The notes below the pieces were generated by a model that saw nothing but the letters and a program-made list of their open reading frames with translations, had not been told where the DNA came from and did not search any database. The position numbers and the translations under genes are program-made. A stretch of 46,994 nucleotides of DNA from Chromera velia (Eukaryota > Sar > Chromeraceae): positions 142,904-189,897 of the forward strand of contig JAHBMJ010001878.1 of assembly GCA_018398765.1 (NCBI GenBank), read 5' to 3'. Positions 13,317 through 23,952 of this stretch are shown in pieces (the first letter of the stretch is position 1; the number at the start of each line of letters is the position of its first letter).

Positions 13317-14631
13317 TTCATTCATTGATCTGCTTCTTGGAAAGAATCTCTCTGGCTCTCTGTGCGAGTAAAAAAACGAACACCTTAGTTGACTGCCGAT
13401 TCCTCCAACATCTTCCGTCCGTCCACTCAGTCGCTCTCACCTGCTGCCTCCTACCCATGCCATCGAGGAGAGAACAGTGGAGAGCGGGAAAAAAAAGACG
13501 AAAAGCAACTGCCTTGCTTGGGTGGCTGGTTGGCTGGTTGGTCGCTTTCCTTTGATGGCCTCTTCACTTTACTGCAAGAGTTCTTTCGTGGCTGTTCCTC
13601 GGTGCGAGAGAACACAGGTGGAATTTATGTAACAGACTAGACCCGTGCATTTCGGCAGCGTTCACTAGCTTACACAAATTCCGCAAACACATTCTCCAGC
13701 ATGTATGTATGCACACATTCCGCACGCAAACACATTCTTCGCACGACCCGCAAAGCGATCTATCTATCTGCAGGCTTACCGGTTCCACACACCATCACAC
13801 TGCACACGGGAACGAATCCCTCCCCTGCCGTCTCCGGAACAGATTCCAAATTCGGGAGAGTCTTCGCCCCGATCTCTATCACGGGAACACCGCCACCGCC
13901 AGTCCCCGAACACGCAGCACACGTACCACCACCGCCACCGACAGGCTGCCATCCAGAACCACCCCACTGTGGATCAACGGGCCAGGCTGAAGGTGCTGGA
14001 GCGACGGGCCCACTCGGCTGCCAGCCCAGCACGGGGGCAGCTGCATGGGGGGCGGAATCGGTTCCCGTTCCCGTCCCGCTAGGAGCAGGAGGAGGGGGGG
14101 GATTCCCGACTGCCGGCTGATATCCGAACATGTCGGCAAGGGGGGGCGGCTTCACCTCTATCTCTCCGGACGCTGAGCTAGATGACGGCTGAGATCCGAA
14201 AATATTGGCGGCGGCGGGGGCGGGGGCGGAGCTGCCAGGGGCAGCGGGCAAGGCCTGAGGAGGGGCGGGGGGAGCACTTTGAGGAAGTGCTTGCGGTTCC
14301 TGTGGTGGCGCTACGAGAGGGGCATTGGCGAGAGCGGTATTCGGCCAGGGAGGGGGCACGGCAGCCGACCCGGGAGAAGGCAGGGCCGCAAGGGCTCCGG
14401 CATCAAAAATTGAGGTAGGGCGTACCGGGCCACCCGGTAGAAGGCTTTGGGTTGGTGGCGGGAGAGGAGGATCAAAAGCAGGGGCCTGAAAGACATTGGC
14501 GGCGGTTTGGAAGACGGAGGTGGGTGGTTGTTGTCCTTGTCCTTGAGCTTGGGACAAGGATGAGGAGTCCAATGACATTGAAGATGAAGAAGGGAAAAGA
14601 CCATCCCGCGGTGGAAAGGACGAGGCGACAC

Positions 14632-14668
<37 letters not shown>

Positions 14669-14851
14669 TCCGTTCGCGCCCAGTGGTTGTGGGGGCAGCA
14701 GGGGTGGTGGTGGGGGCGGTGGAGGATCATCCGAACTTCCGAATTCTTCTGTCCCCCCCATGTCGGTGTCACCAGGGCCCTCCGCTGCATCCGGATCTTC
14801 CTGCCCTGGGTAGAATTGATTCAGAAAATTCGGTTTGGGTTCCGCACTCAT
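2960..14851 (-). CDS. RCC1: RCC1, Ran guanine-nucleotide exchange factor with long N- and C-terminal extensions
   Basis: Exons (descending): 14851-13780, 13272-13136, 12490-12355, 11933-11715, 11384-11353, 10876-10805, 10678-10613, 9928-9845, 9651-9533, 9113-9024, 8691-8642, 8115-8078, 7912-7733 (start uncertain), 7675-7667 (very tentative), 7592-7575 (tentative), 7497-7418, 5747-5624, 5233-5201, 4792-4621, 3939-2960. The joins keep phase and give about 1,236 residues. RCC1 loads GTP on Ran at chromatin and creates the nuclear Ran-GTP gradient. Blade signatures appear in the order of animal RCC1: [30 protein letters not shown] with [82 protein letters not shown] and [20 protein letters not shown] matches animal RCC1 closely, which argues for true RCC1 rather than a generic RCC1-repeat protein. 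The sixth-blade region (8,640-7,500) is the weakest part of the model. The start is chosen at 14,851; the frame stays open upstream, so the 5' end is uncertain. Confidence 0.88.
5580..5623 (-). repeat. GTCAGTCAGGCAGGCAGG array at intron 5' end
   Basis: The intron after the RCC1 exon 5747-5624 starts GTCAGTCAGGCAGGCAGGC on the minus strand, a (GGCA)n run that grows directly out of the donor. Confidence 0.7.
6645..6845. repeat. CAGA/TAGA and GA microsatellites in an RCC1 intron
   Basis: The plus strand shows CAGA/TAGA arrays at about 6,648-6,665 and 6,700-6,790, and (GA)13 at 6,819-6,844. The sense strand of the RCC1 gene therefore carries TCTG and TC tracts. No coding signal is seen in the rest of this intron (7,417-5,748). 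Confidence 0.9.
7160..7417. repeat. Compound GA / CA / GGGA microsatellite
   Basis: About 250 bases of GA, CA and GGGA tracts lie immediately downstream (minus strand) of the RCC1 exon 7497-7418. The intron starts GTCTCTCTCTCTC, so the TC array begins at the donor site. Confidence 0.9.
9120..9211. repeat. (CA)n tract followed by a single N and poly-G
   Basis: The plus strand has CA/CATA repeats from about 9,120 to 9,197, an ambiguous base at 9,198 and then a G homopolymer. On the sense (minus) strand the (TG)n ends in TTTGTGTTGCAG, the acceptor of the RCC1 exon 9113-9024. The N suggests the assembler could not resolve the repeat length. Confidence 0.85.
9957..10068. repeat. GAAA/GGAA purine tract in an RCC1 intron
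   Basis: A purine-rich run on the plus strand, which is TTTC/TTCC on the sense strand, lies just upstream of the acceptor of the exon 9928-9845. Confidence 0.85.
11331..11352 (-). repeat. (GTCA)5 microsatellite starting at a 5' splice site
   Basis: On the minus strand the exon ATCAAG ends at 11,353 and the intron begins GTCAGTCAGTCAGTCAGTCA. The tetranucleotide array therefore starts with the first intron base. The exon encodes [10 protein letters not shown], which fills the expected strand before [10 protein letters not shown]. Confidence 0.8.
12577..12652. repeat. (CCAT/CCGT)n microsatellite
   Basis: An imperfect tetranucleotide array of CATC, CGTC and CACC units on the plus strand within the RCC1 intron 13135-12491. 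Confidence 0.9.
13280..13314. repeat. (CA)17 next to an RCC1 acceptor
   Basis: On the minus strand (TG)n runs into GTGTGCTTGCAG, the acceptor of RCC1 exon 2 at 13,272. The dinucleotide tract occupies the place of the polypyrimidine tract. Confidence 0.9.
13780..14851 (-). other. RCC1 exon 1: 357-residue Pro/Ala/Ser-rich N-terminal extension
   Basis: This exon begins [17 protein letters not shown] and is dominated by Pro, Ala, Ser, Gly and Gln. It includes poly-Pro and a poly-Ala run encoded by a GCN/CAG-like triplet repeat (plus-strand 14,634-14,667). Phe motifs are scattered through it: NIFGSQ, DMFGYQ, SVFQ, NVFQ, SIFD and EEFG. These recall FG or NPF-type docking peptides, but the resemblance is only suggestive. 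The exon ends ...VCGTG in phase 1 at GTAAGC, and exon 2 completes the codon and continues into the first propeller strand ([10 protein letters not shown]). That continuity ties the extension to RCC1. Animal RCC1 has only a short basic N-terminal tail here. The segment is predicted disordered. Confidence 0.75.
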
Positions 14852-15300
14852 CAGGGCAGATTCAGTTTTCTCGGGAGACAAAAATGAGAGAAGAACGAAA
14901 AAAAATTCTTCCTTTACCGGAGGTGGCTTGTTGCTTGATTTCTCAGAGCAAGGGTGTCGATTAAGGACGCCAGACTCAAGAAATCCTCCGATCCGTTTCG
15001 CCTGATGCAGCGACAATTTTTCGCTCAGACCGGACGCAGCGGGGAAATCAGAATAACGCAAAGTCCGATCGAGATTCCCTCTGATCGCACAGACTTCAGC
15101 TGATTGTGGACGCCGGCGAACAGAAGTGTACAGGCATGTATATACGGACAAGAACAATGTCGGAATCAATCTAATTTCTCTGCCATTATCTTCGGCTGCC
15201 TGTTGTGTGGTATTCTTGTAGGGGGCTGACAAAGCCTGACGTGGCCTCAGTGGCCTGAGTATGTTACTTCTCTACAGTTGCATATTAATACGGCGGGTTG
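14852..15300 (-). promoter_or_regulatory. Upstream region of the RCC1 gene
   Basis: This interval should hold the 5' UTR and promoter. The reading frame of exon 1 stays open upstream to 15,232, but the extra residues are of ordinary composition, unlike the Pro/Ala-rich exon, so I treat them as untranslated. No TATA-like element is convincing. Composition shifts to the AT-rich repeat block near 15,300. Confidence 0.35.
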
Positions 15301-15480
15301 AATGCGGGTTGATGAGGGCCGGAGCGCATGGCGATTAATTTTGGTTGATTATGCATGGTGCCGCGCGCGGTCGGGGCCCTGGGGTTCTACACAGTGGCCC
15401 CGCGGAAAGCGTAGCGTGGGGCACTTTGATATAGAAAACGCAAAATCCCGCGGGGATTGATTGGGATTGCATGGGCATGC

Positions 15481-15511
15481 ATGAATGAATGAATGAATGA
15501 ATGAATGAATG
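15481..15511. repeat. (ATGA)n microsatellite
   Basis: A near-perfect ATGA array of about seven units in non-coding DNA, adjacent to a palindromic GCATGGGCATGCATG stretch. Confidence 0.9.
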
Positions 15512-15752
15512 ACTATAGCCGTCGGAGCCTAGCTCCCGGCAGTCCATGTTCATGCAAGTCTTGTTCAAGATCCTAGTTCTACCCAGTTCTACTTCAAGAG
15601 ACGGTAGGCTGAAGCGAGACTTCAACGGCGAAGCTGATTTGGAATCAGAGGAAAAAGTGAGAAACAACAAGTTACAGAGTGTTCATCAAACTGATTCAAG
15701 TGAATAAAAAGAAATACAAAGCTCCCGAACAATTTTCATAGCGCTTTCGGAG

Positions 15753-15985
15753 AACCTCCCTAAACCTAAGTGCCACTTGAAAAAATATAATCAAGATGAT
15801 CTCTATTTGCGGCTTCGTTTTTCAAGAGACCGTCCACACCTTCACCGGAAATGGTCAAGACACCGTCCAGATGTGCAGCTTTGGCTTTCGAGACACCTAA
15901 ATGATCTTAGCCTGCGGCGTGGACTTTCAAGCCTATCCAAAAATGCGGTTTGAACTTTTAAGTGGTAGTTAGGTTCAGGGAGGTC
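15753..15985. repeat. Inverted repeat of about 30 bp, MITE-like or hairpin
   Basis: The sequence ACCTCCCTAAACCTAAGTGC at 15,753-15,772 (continuing CACTTGAAA) reappears inverted with few mismatches at about 15,951-15,985. The arms are about 170 bases apart and the spacer has no coding signal. It could be a non-autonomous element with terminal inverted repeats, or a foldback. No target-site duplication was obvious. Confidence 0.5.
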
Positions 15986-16308
15986 TTTCGGGGTCTGCCT
16001 TCAAGCCATTTCACAACAATTTCCTCGTCTCCTTCTCTTCCGGGCATATGACATTCCAACTTGTACGCATCAATCTGAGATTGGCTTTAGCCTAGTAGAC
16101 AGAGGGACCCGCTAGATTAGCATCTTAGCAGGGGACAGCACTAGATAAGTCGTAAGTGCTAAGGCTGCTCTATTCTACAGCTAGACAGCATTGTGCTGAG
16201 CTTTCAGCTTTGCTAGCCAGCTCATGCTCCTTTTACCCACCTGACACTCAAGGCTACTTAAAATTTAAATTTGTGCCACTCAAAAATCTATTCTTGCTGT
16301 GGCACGGC

Positions 16309-16455
16309 CTATGTCTTAAAAAGCGGTGCCGCAAGTATGGTCTATATCTTAAAAAGCCGCCCATATCTTGAAAAGCTGTATCACAAGCACAACTAGAAGC
16401 ACAGCCTATGTTTTGAAAAGCCACGCTGTATGAAAGGCTTATATCTTGAAAAAAA
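16309..16455. repeat. Degenerate array of TATNTCTTGAAAAGC units
   Basis: At least five copies of a 15-17 base motif (TATGTCTTAAAAAGCGG and relatives) occur at irregular spacing. The last copy, near 16,440, is followed by an A-rich stretch. Related TGCCRYTCAAAAATC words occur at about 16,272, 17,668 and 17,698, which suggests a wider decayed repeat family. Confidence 0.5.
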
Positions 16456-16742
16456 ATGTTATATACACGGCCTAGGCCTTAAAATATCTCAAAAAACCAT
16501 TAAATTTGACTATAATTATACAAAATACGATAAAAAAATATATATTACACAAAAAACTACAAAAATCAGCAACACATAGCAACACTTTTACTAATTTCAT
16601 CAGTGATACATGAATGAATTATTCATTTATTCATCCACCATTCAACCTAATACATTATTCATTCTATGAGTTTTCAGGGCCAGAATCTACAAAGTTATTG
16701 AGACAACAAAGCTCTTGGTAGTGACTGTCCTAACGGGCGCCC

Positions 16743-17216
16743 TTACGGGCAGCCATATGAAGACCTCGAGCCTTGCACCGTTCTAGTCTCTCTTTCCGTT
16801 GCTTCTCTCTTTCTTGAGCTGTTGTATGCTCCTTTGCATCGTAAGTTTGCGATGTCGAGAAGCCTTAGGACAGTAGAAAACTCTGAAATGGAGTTGCCCG
16901 GAGGAACATTCGGGTATGTAGGCAATGATGCAGCTGAAGAAGGGGCGGCAAGCAAGACACAGGTCCTAGAGGATGAGTTGCTAACAGGGAAAAAAGCCGG
17001 AGGAAGAATAAATGACTTTCTGAATACATACATAAATTCTGTCGGGAGCACTTCATCTGGTGTAGGGGCCCACTCAGTGCTCCTCTCTGCATAAAGATCA
17101 AACACGACTGTGCGTTTCACCCCTTCTAATAGCGACCCTCCTTCAGTGACCCCCAAACTTCTTGTACGCAGCTCCTCTTTCGTTTCCTCTCTTATCAAGT
17201 CATCTATATCCATCAT
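16743..17216 (-). CDS. Unrecognised 157-residue ORF in the AT-rich block
   Basis: An open frame starting MMDIDDLIREETKEELRTRS and ending at 16,743. Composition is ordinary, with no low-complexity runs, and the N-terminal part is acidic and probably helical. I recognise no domain. Its position in a transposon-rich block makes a gag-like or ORF1-type remnant possible, but I see no zinc knuckle or other diagnostic motif. It could also be a chance open frame. Confidence 0.25.
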   Translation of the reverse strand: MMDIDDLIREETKEELRTRSLGVTEGGSLLEGVKRTVVFDLYAERSTEWAPTPDEVLPTEFMYVFRKSFILPPAFFPVSNSSSRTCVLLAAPSSAASLPTYPNVPPGNSISEFSTVLRLLDIANLRCKGAYNSSRKREATERETRTVQGSRSSYGCP

Positions 17217-19692
17217 CTATGTATGTCTGCTTCTGTCAGAAACACAACGTTTGAGAGAGAGGATAGGACGATCAAAAAGGAATTGATAAGAGAAAGTGAC
17301 CAACGTATGTTCAAAGTTTTTTTTTCTCCCTGTTGCACAGCAGCAGATTCCTGAACGTACATTCAGATTTTTTTTTTCTAAATTTCATATACGTAACACA
17401 CCTAAACAACACGTGATACACCCTTTGCATGACTCACGGCCACGACTGCGCTGCCTTCTGAGATATTGCGCAGTTCAACTTGCTCTCCGACCCTGCACGT
17501 CGTTGCTAAGGCTCCATGAATGGGCTCTAAGAAAAACACCGTACAGAAACTTCGGAAGCATGCCGGGGCCATGGTTTCCGGGGCCGCCTAGAAGGCCGCG
17601 CGGTGCTCCATAAAGGCAGCGTGTCACGTCGCGCGTGAGATAAATTTTGATGGTATAAAATGTTGCCGCCGCTCAAAAATCCTAAGTTGAAATTAAGTGC
17701 CGTTCAAAAATCAAATCTTGAAAAAATGTTTTCAAGAGCAGCTTGGAGTGTTAGAGGGGTAGCTCCTTTCAGCAGCCATCTTGCATGAGGAGCCTACAGC
17801 TCCCATACTGTGAGTCAGACAAGATCCTTAAACAAACAGTTCTTACTTGATAGCTCTTGCTAACCAGTCCTTCCTCAATGTATGAGTTCACTACCCGAGT
17901 AGTTAGACAAGCAGAAAACTGCGAGGGTTCTCGATTCAAGAACAGTAGTAGGAGGGTGGGTTCCAATTTAGAATTGACGAAACTTGATAAGAGGGGGTAG
18001 CTTCTTTTTCTTCCTCTTGTTTAACCTGAATCAACTTTCTTCTTCAAAGTGTTTCACTCCAAAAAAGTCTTTTGATTTTTTTCTTTTAAAGCGAACTTAG
18101 AGACGGTCGGGCCCTTAAAGATCCTTAAAGATCCAGGGCCGGCTAGATATGCGCGGCCGTAGCGATCCCGATTTTCTATCGTCAGAATGCACAGCGACGC
18201 GCCGCAAGCTAATCTTTGCTTCTCATGCATGCATGCAATCTGTTATGTTGATCTCTTCAATTTCTGGAGCAAATTTGATTGAAAGTACTAACGTTGTTGT
18301 ACAATACTCAAACAGTAGAGTTAGACTTGCTCTTAGTAGTAGACTCCTCCATCCCTACTAATCTTTACTCATGCCGTTCACAAAAGGAATGGAACAGCTG
18401 AGAAAGACGGGCACGGTCATGGAAACATAACAGCGTAGCGTTACCGAACACACTACAGGGAATTTTGCTAAGCACTGGGTGACTACCTTACAAGAGGAAG
18501 CCTTTTTAGAAGTCAGCTCTGGACTAGAAAGGGTACAATGTTGTAACACTTTGAGGAGCCCCCGGTGCTCACTTTTTGCGTCTGGGAGCGAAGTGCGCAG
18601 CAAACGCAACCGAGGACGACTTGAAGCTTAAAACATTGAAATTTTAGAGAATCTCTCGTTCCAAAGAGATGACTCTCTTCAAACCAGAAACTAAGTTTAT
18701 CTTGGAGGCCGTAGAAGAATTAATTGACAAGATTGTGCATCGCTTGATGATCCAAATCCGAGTTGATACAGATAAAGACAGAAAGAGCAGAGAATTATAT
18801 AACCAGAAACAGGAGCGCGCTCAAACAAAGAAGGCCAAAACTCACTGACAGCCTCGGCTGTCAAACAGGTTGACGAGGGGGACAGCAAAGAAGGGACGGA
18901 TTGTACGGGATTGTGCGGGCAAGCAAAAGGGCGGGAGAAGGTTCTGAAGATGGGCCCTTTGATGCTAAGAGTTCTTCAGCCAGCGACTCCAACTCTGAGC
19001 TAGATCTTGAGGAGCTCAAAAGGTGTAGCGCATCTAGGTAGCGCATTGCTCACCAGGATTGCTCAGTGAGTCGCAAGGCACCACTTTGACATCAAAACCC
19101 TAAAACAAGGTGGAAGCATGCTAAAAAGGTCATCAAGGAGGACAAAATGAAGGTCAGGACCTCCGACAGGGCAAAGAAAACTTGTGTGAAGCTCATCACG
19201 GAGAACAAGGGGAGAAAAGAGAGAGCAGCCCCTAAGTACATGATCATCAAAGCGCCTCTGACTAAGAAAGGGATGCAAATCATTTCGATTAAGGTCTAGA
19301 TTGGGTATACCCCCAAAAATTAAGATGTGAACATGTGTAAAAGATTGATTTTCCAATTTTTTTTTACTTTTGAACCACTGTGGGGAGAAAGCGGCCAAAG
19401 CCATATTTCATTTGAATCTTTACATTTTTTTCCCGAAAATGTTATACTCTGTAGCTCTACATCTAGCTCTACATGTATCATGTGACAACCTAGTAACCTG
19501 CATGATCACTGATGATCACGTTTTACCATGCATGCTGTTTCTTAAATTTTTGTTAAGTTCTTAGATTATTTCTACTAATTTATTAGCTTAATTAAGCTTA
19601 ATTTCACATTAATTTAAGAATCCTCTATGATTGAAGGTGAGGTTGAAGAGTTTGAAAATGTGCAGTAGCATCCTGGGTAATTTTCAGTTAAA

Positions 19693-19719
19693 GATTGATT
19701 GATTGATTGATTGATTGAT
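19693..19719. repeat. (GATT)n microsatellite
   Basis: About seven perfect GATT units, just upstream of the LINE remnant. Confidence 0.9.
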
Positions 19720-19899
19720 GCCGATTGATATAGATCATTCTGTTGATTACTGGTAACTTAATAAGAATTAAACTGTTTCATGCATTGTGTTTTCAGGGCT
19801 AAGGTTACAGCCCTATTTATAGGCTAATGGCGATAACGTATGACTCTACCTATAGGGCATCAATTAAATCATTATCACTATCCCTCTCGTTTGCGGGGG

Positions 19900-21610
19900 C
19901 AACCTCTATAAGACAAAACGGCGACAGTGCTCTAAGTGGAGAGAAAGGAAAGGGGAGAAGCAGGGAAGTCCTGCAGGGCCTGTCATTTACTCTATATACA
20001 CCAACGATATGCCTGCCAAAATAAGAAGGAGAGCAGACAGAGAACTGGAGGGAGACAGACGATAAGCAGGAAAGATAAGGGTAAAAGTAGGTCTGCAGGG
20101 ACAAACACTGTTGAACAGTGGACTTTGATGGAGTTCTGTATGCAAACGATGCGTTTTTTGAGTCCAAGGAGGAAAAAGGTTTTAGAGCATTACTGAAGGG
20201 AGCAGAAAGCTACACAGAAGACATAGAAGTTCCTTTTTCGACCAAGTCAAGATGGATGTTCTTTATGTGGGGGGAGGGGAGAGACCGGGAAAGAAGGAAG
20301 ACATAATATGAGACTATTATGAGTTTAGTTTAGCCGGAGGGGAACTGAAAAGGGCATCTGAATACCTATACCTGGGCCTTTTGATAATAGACGACTGTTC
20401 GATAGAAAAGATGATGGATAAAAGATAAACAAAGACAGAAAGAGCTTTCTACTCCCTTAAAGCAAAGATAACAGTCACAGATGAGCTGCTTCCGAGTGTT
20501 CAACAATGTTTTGAGTGGTTCAAACAGACAGTTAGGATGGTTTGGCTGTATGACTGTGAAATTCATAGGGGAACAAAAAAGAGTTTCAAGAAATTTAACC
20601 AGCTACAGAGAAGGTTTGTGAGGTGGGTACTGGGTATACGAGAAAAAGAAAGTGTTGTATCAATGTATTTAGAGGGGGTTTTCTTCCAATTAAGCTGGAG
20701 GTAACAGATTACAGTGATCGGACGCTGATATAGGGGGCTACTGTTCTGAAAAAGAAAAGAGAATCCCCTGTCTTCCATGCATTGATCGATGCAGTTCAAA
20801 GAGGAGTAAACAGCAGAAAGGAAAGGAAATACACCCATATGACTTCTTTCCCCACTTAGAGGAGAGTGTAAGAGCGCTGTATAATAGAGGTGAACACCCG
20901 TTCGAGATAAGAAGAGTACCAGCACAGGCAGGCCAACAGCCTTCTTTTGAAATAAGAGACAGAATAGTTAGATGGTTGAGAGAAAGAAACGTAGATGAGA
21001 TGGAAAAGAGAAAGAAGAAAGTGTTTAAGAGGCAGGTAGAACAAACAATCAAGACAAGAAAAAGAGAAGAGCAGGTGAGACTGACTCAGTTCGAGGGGGT
21101 TTTGGATTGGTACAGAGGGGTTCAGAATGGAAACCATCTTTATTTGTGGTCTTTCCTTGAGAAAGAGAAAATACAAAAAGAAACAGCGGTACACTCCGTG
21201 TGTGCATCAGAGAAGAAGAAATCGGAAAAGCCCCCTCAGCGGCTCTTACTACACCAAGCCGGCGCCCTGGTCAGTACATAGACGGAGAGCAGCATTCAGA
21301 CTTAAAGAAAGAAACTTTGCTGTCATAAAAGGAAGAGTATTCTGTCTCGACTTGCTTGACCTTTCAGTCCTTGAGGATGAAGTCCATGTCCTTACAGAAT
21401 GCCCAGTGCATAAATAGGAAAGGAGGGAATGCATTGGTTTAGCCTATCTGACACAAAGTTAGACAGATGAGAGAGACAAGAGAGCAAAGCGTATAAAAAA
21501 GTCAGAAGGGGACGGAAAAATTAACAAAATGGCCCTGTTCAGTTTCTTGGTCAACGAAGCAGACTACTATATAAACACACTCATAAAAAATTTTTTGATG
21601 AAGTGAAGAG
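19900..21610 (+). mobile_element. Degenerate non-LTR retrotransposon (LINE) reverse transcriptase, 3' part
   Basis: Several reading frames in succession carry conserved pieces of a LINE reverse transcriptase. These are PVIYSIYTNDMPAK (about 19,979-20,025), like the LSPLLFNIYINDLP region; GVLYANDAFF (about 20,127-20,160), the YADD catalytic box with the third residue changed to Asn; and YLYLGLLIIDD (about 20,363-20,395). The thumb/C-terminal signature KFNQLQRRFVRWVLGI (about 20,590-20,640) follows, then a terminal EDEVHVLTECPVHK (about 21,373-21,415) like the Cys/His tail of many LINEs. Frameshifts and stops separate the pieces, and the catalytic box is altered, so the copy is dead. The 5' half with endonuclease was not found. 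Clade assignment is not possible by eye. Confidence 0.75.
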
Positions 21611-22064
21611 TATGGGGGGGATGCAAAAAGGAACTTAACTTAAAGGAATCCGATGCTTTTTGAGATATGACTGCCGAATAGCTCATAGAAGTCCATGACA
21701 AAGAAGAAAAGGGGAAAAGAAACAGAAAGCCGCGTTCCAAGGTAGAAAATCTGATCGTTATCCTTTATCAGATGAAAAAACCAATGTTGTGTTCATGGCT
21801 AGCAGCTTATGTATACGTTCACATCATGAATGAAGATGCATCGGCCATATTAAGTCTAAGGACTGTTAGATAGGGCTAGAAGAGAAAGGAGGTTTCAACC
21901 AGCATGGATCGATCTGAGTGAAGATCGAGCAAGCAGAAGCAATGCGATTTATTCTGCCGTTCATTGCCGTTTAGGGTTAATTCAGCCGTGGCCCCCGCGT
22001 CTGCAAATGCATGAGTGAGGTGCCTGGCCGGGGCATGCTAGAACCATGCACTGTATGGGAGATG

Positions 22065-23515
22065 TACCCTATAGCACCCTACGATATCACAATGGCACGG
22101 AACACGCATTCCTTTTTCTTTCTTTTTTTTTTCAAGGGTGAAATGAGAATAAAATGGTGAACCAGATAGAGTCAGACAGACCGGTACCACGTGCTTATGT
22201 GTACGGAAATAATCGAGTAGGATGAAAACATACACGATCATATATATCAAATGTAAGAGGAATAACAGGACGTATCTCTGTACTCTCCTTTCAAATGAGT
22301 GCATACGTATCACTGAATCTCTTCTCCACTGTTCCGTGCTCCAAGGAACTAGCCTAAGGAAAAAGATAACAAAACAGAGAACCACAGGGAATTTCCATAA
22401 CGTTCTTGGAAAAGAAACTCAAGAAAACCCTAGAAATGTTCAAAGGAACCATGGAGAAATCCCCGGAAAAGATATACAAGGAAAACTCCGGAAATGTTTA
22501 GTGGTTGGGCAGGAATGACAGAGAAGAGTAAGGGCGAAACAATGGAAAGGGAAAGGAAATAACAAACTTGAAAATAAACTTCAAAGTGGGAAAGAAGAGA
22601 AAGAATCAATCCATGCCGGGTATGCCCAAGTTCATCATCCAGTGGTTGTAGCTGTTGGAGACTGAGGGCAGCAGTGGTATCCAAGACAATCCAATACGAT
22701 GACATTGGAAGATGAGGTCAAGACCGTTAGGTAGGGGACGTGCAAGTTATGGAAATGAGTGCATGGTCTCATGCAGTCTTATTGGAGAGAGGTTGGAATC
22801 TTCAAGCACTCCGACCCAAAAAAGGTTTCCTGGTGTTCTCATGCTCTAGTCATTGTTTCTCAGCAAGCCAGAGGTCATTGTGTGCTCCTCAGCATGCCGG
22901 AACCACTATGTGGGACGATAGGGCCCATGATGAGGAACGTACCCTATGGCCTAGGGGTGGACATTAAAGTTTTAAAATTTTTTTGTATTAAAGTTTTTTT
23001 TTTTTCCCTCCAGACTTTATTTTTAAACAATATTTTTAAACAAGTTTTTAAATAGGTCTTCATTGATTTCTCAATTAAGTTAGTCATAACTAAACTAATT
23101 AAGTAACCTATATAGAAAGTAGTAGAAGCTTAGTCCTAAAGCTCGGTCTAATCAGGCGTATTTAGGTTTAAATTCATGTCCACATCGGAAATCATCTAGC
23201 AAATTATTAATTATTGGCAACAGAAAAGTTAGTGAAAAAGATATAAGTTAGTTAGAGTCAGAAATATGATAAAAGAAACTTGAAGATGAGAGTGAAACTT
23301 TATGAGCAACGATAAAAATGAAATCAACTTCTCTAGCAACGTCTCCTAGATCAGCTTTTGCATGTTTAGTTGCATGTTTACTTTTAAAATTAAAGTTTTA
23401 AAGTTAAAATTTAAAGTTTTTCGGGTAAACTATATTATAAAAAAAACTTTAGTGGCCAATCCTAGCCTATGGCGCCCTGCGACATCATAGCGGCACGCAA
23501 CAAGAGAGATAGGCT
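22065..23515. repeat. Pair of diverged direct repeats
   Basis: A stretch of about 38 bases starting CCTATAGCACCCTACGATAT near 22,068 recurs near 23,466 as CCTATGGCGCCCTGCGACAT, in the same orientation. Most of the mismatches are transitions. A shorter similar piece (TACCCTATGGCC) lies near 22,929. The DNA between them shows no gene I can support. Confidence 0.5.
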
Positions 23516-23849
23516 CTCCACGTAGGCATAAAGCTATAAAAGTAATGGAAGATGCATGCTACCGCTCCACGGTGTAGCCTCCACCCCTGCCATGTGTCAC
23601 TCCGTGTCACTCTGTCTTTCACTTGTACTTCGTCAGAGAAAATCAAACATAATCTCATCTTATCCCGGGACTGTAATTCAAATGTATCCATGTTTGTCGG
23701 CAGTTGCAATGGTTTTAAAGTGTAAGGCAAGAAATGCATGTGTCATGATGGGATGTGGTGTTGCATGTATGCGCACATGATGTCGAGTAATGTGCATGAA
23801 TGTATGATGTAAGCTAGGATGCAAAGCGGACGTCAGATGACTGGCACGC

Positions 23850-23952
23850 AGGTCTAGGGCTCCGGGCCTCCGGCCCTAAACACAATGTAATCCTGTAATC
23901 CTGTAACAATGATAACAGATATATATTTTTTACAAAAAAAAAAAGGAAATAC
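23850..23952 (+). mobile_element. Probable LINE 3' end with TGTAATCC tail
   Basis: A GC-rich foldback (GGGCTCCGGGCCTCCGGCCC) is followed by a short tandem tail of TGTAATCC units, then TAACAATGATAAC and an A-rich run at 23,931-23,944. Short tandem tails of this type are common at non-LTR retrotransposon 3' ends. No coding remnant was found immediately upstream, so this is a tentative call. Confidence 0.4.

Noticed and set aside
14852-15232. In-frame 127-residue N-terminal extension of RCC1 exon 1
   Set aside because: Its composition does not match the Pro/Ala-rich exon, and a good Met (MSAEPKPNF) lies at 14,851. Kept as possible but not called.
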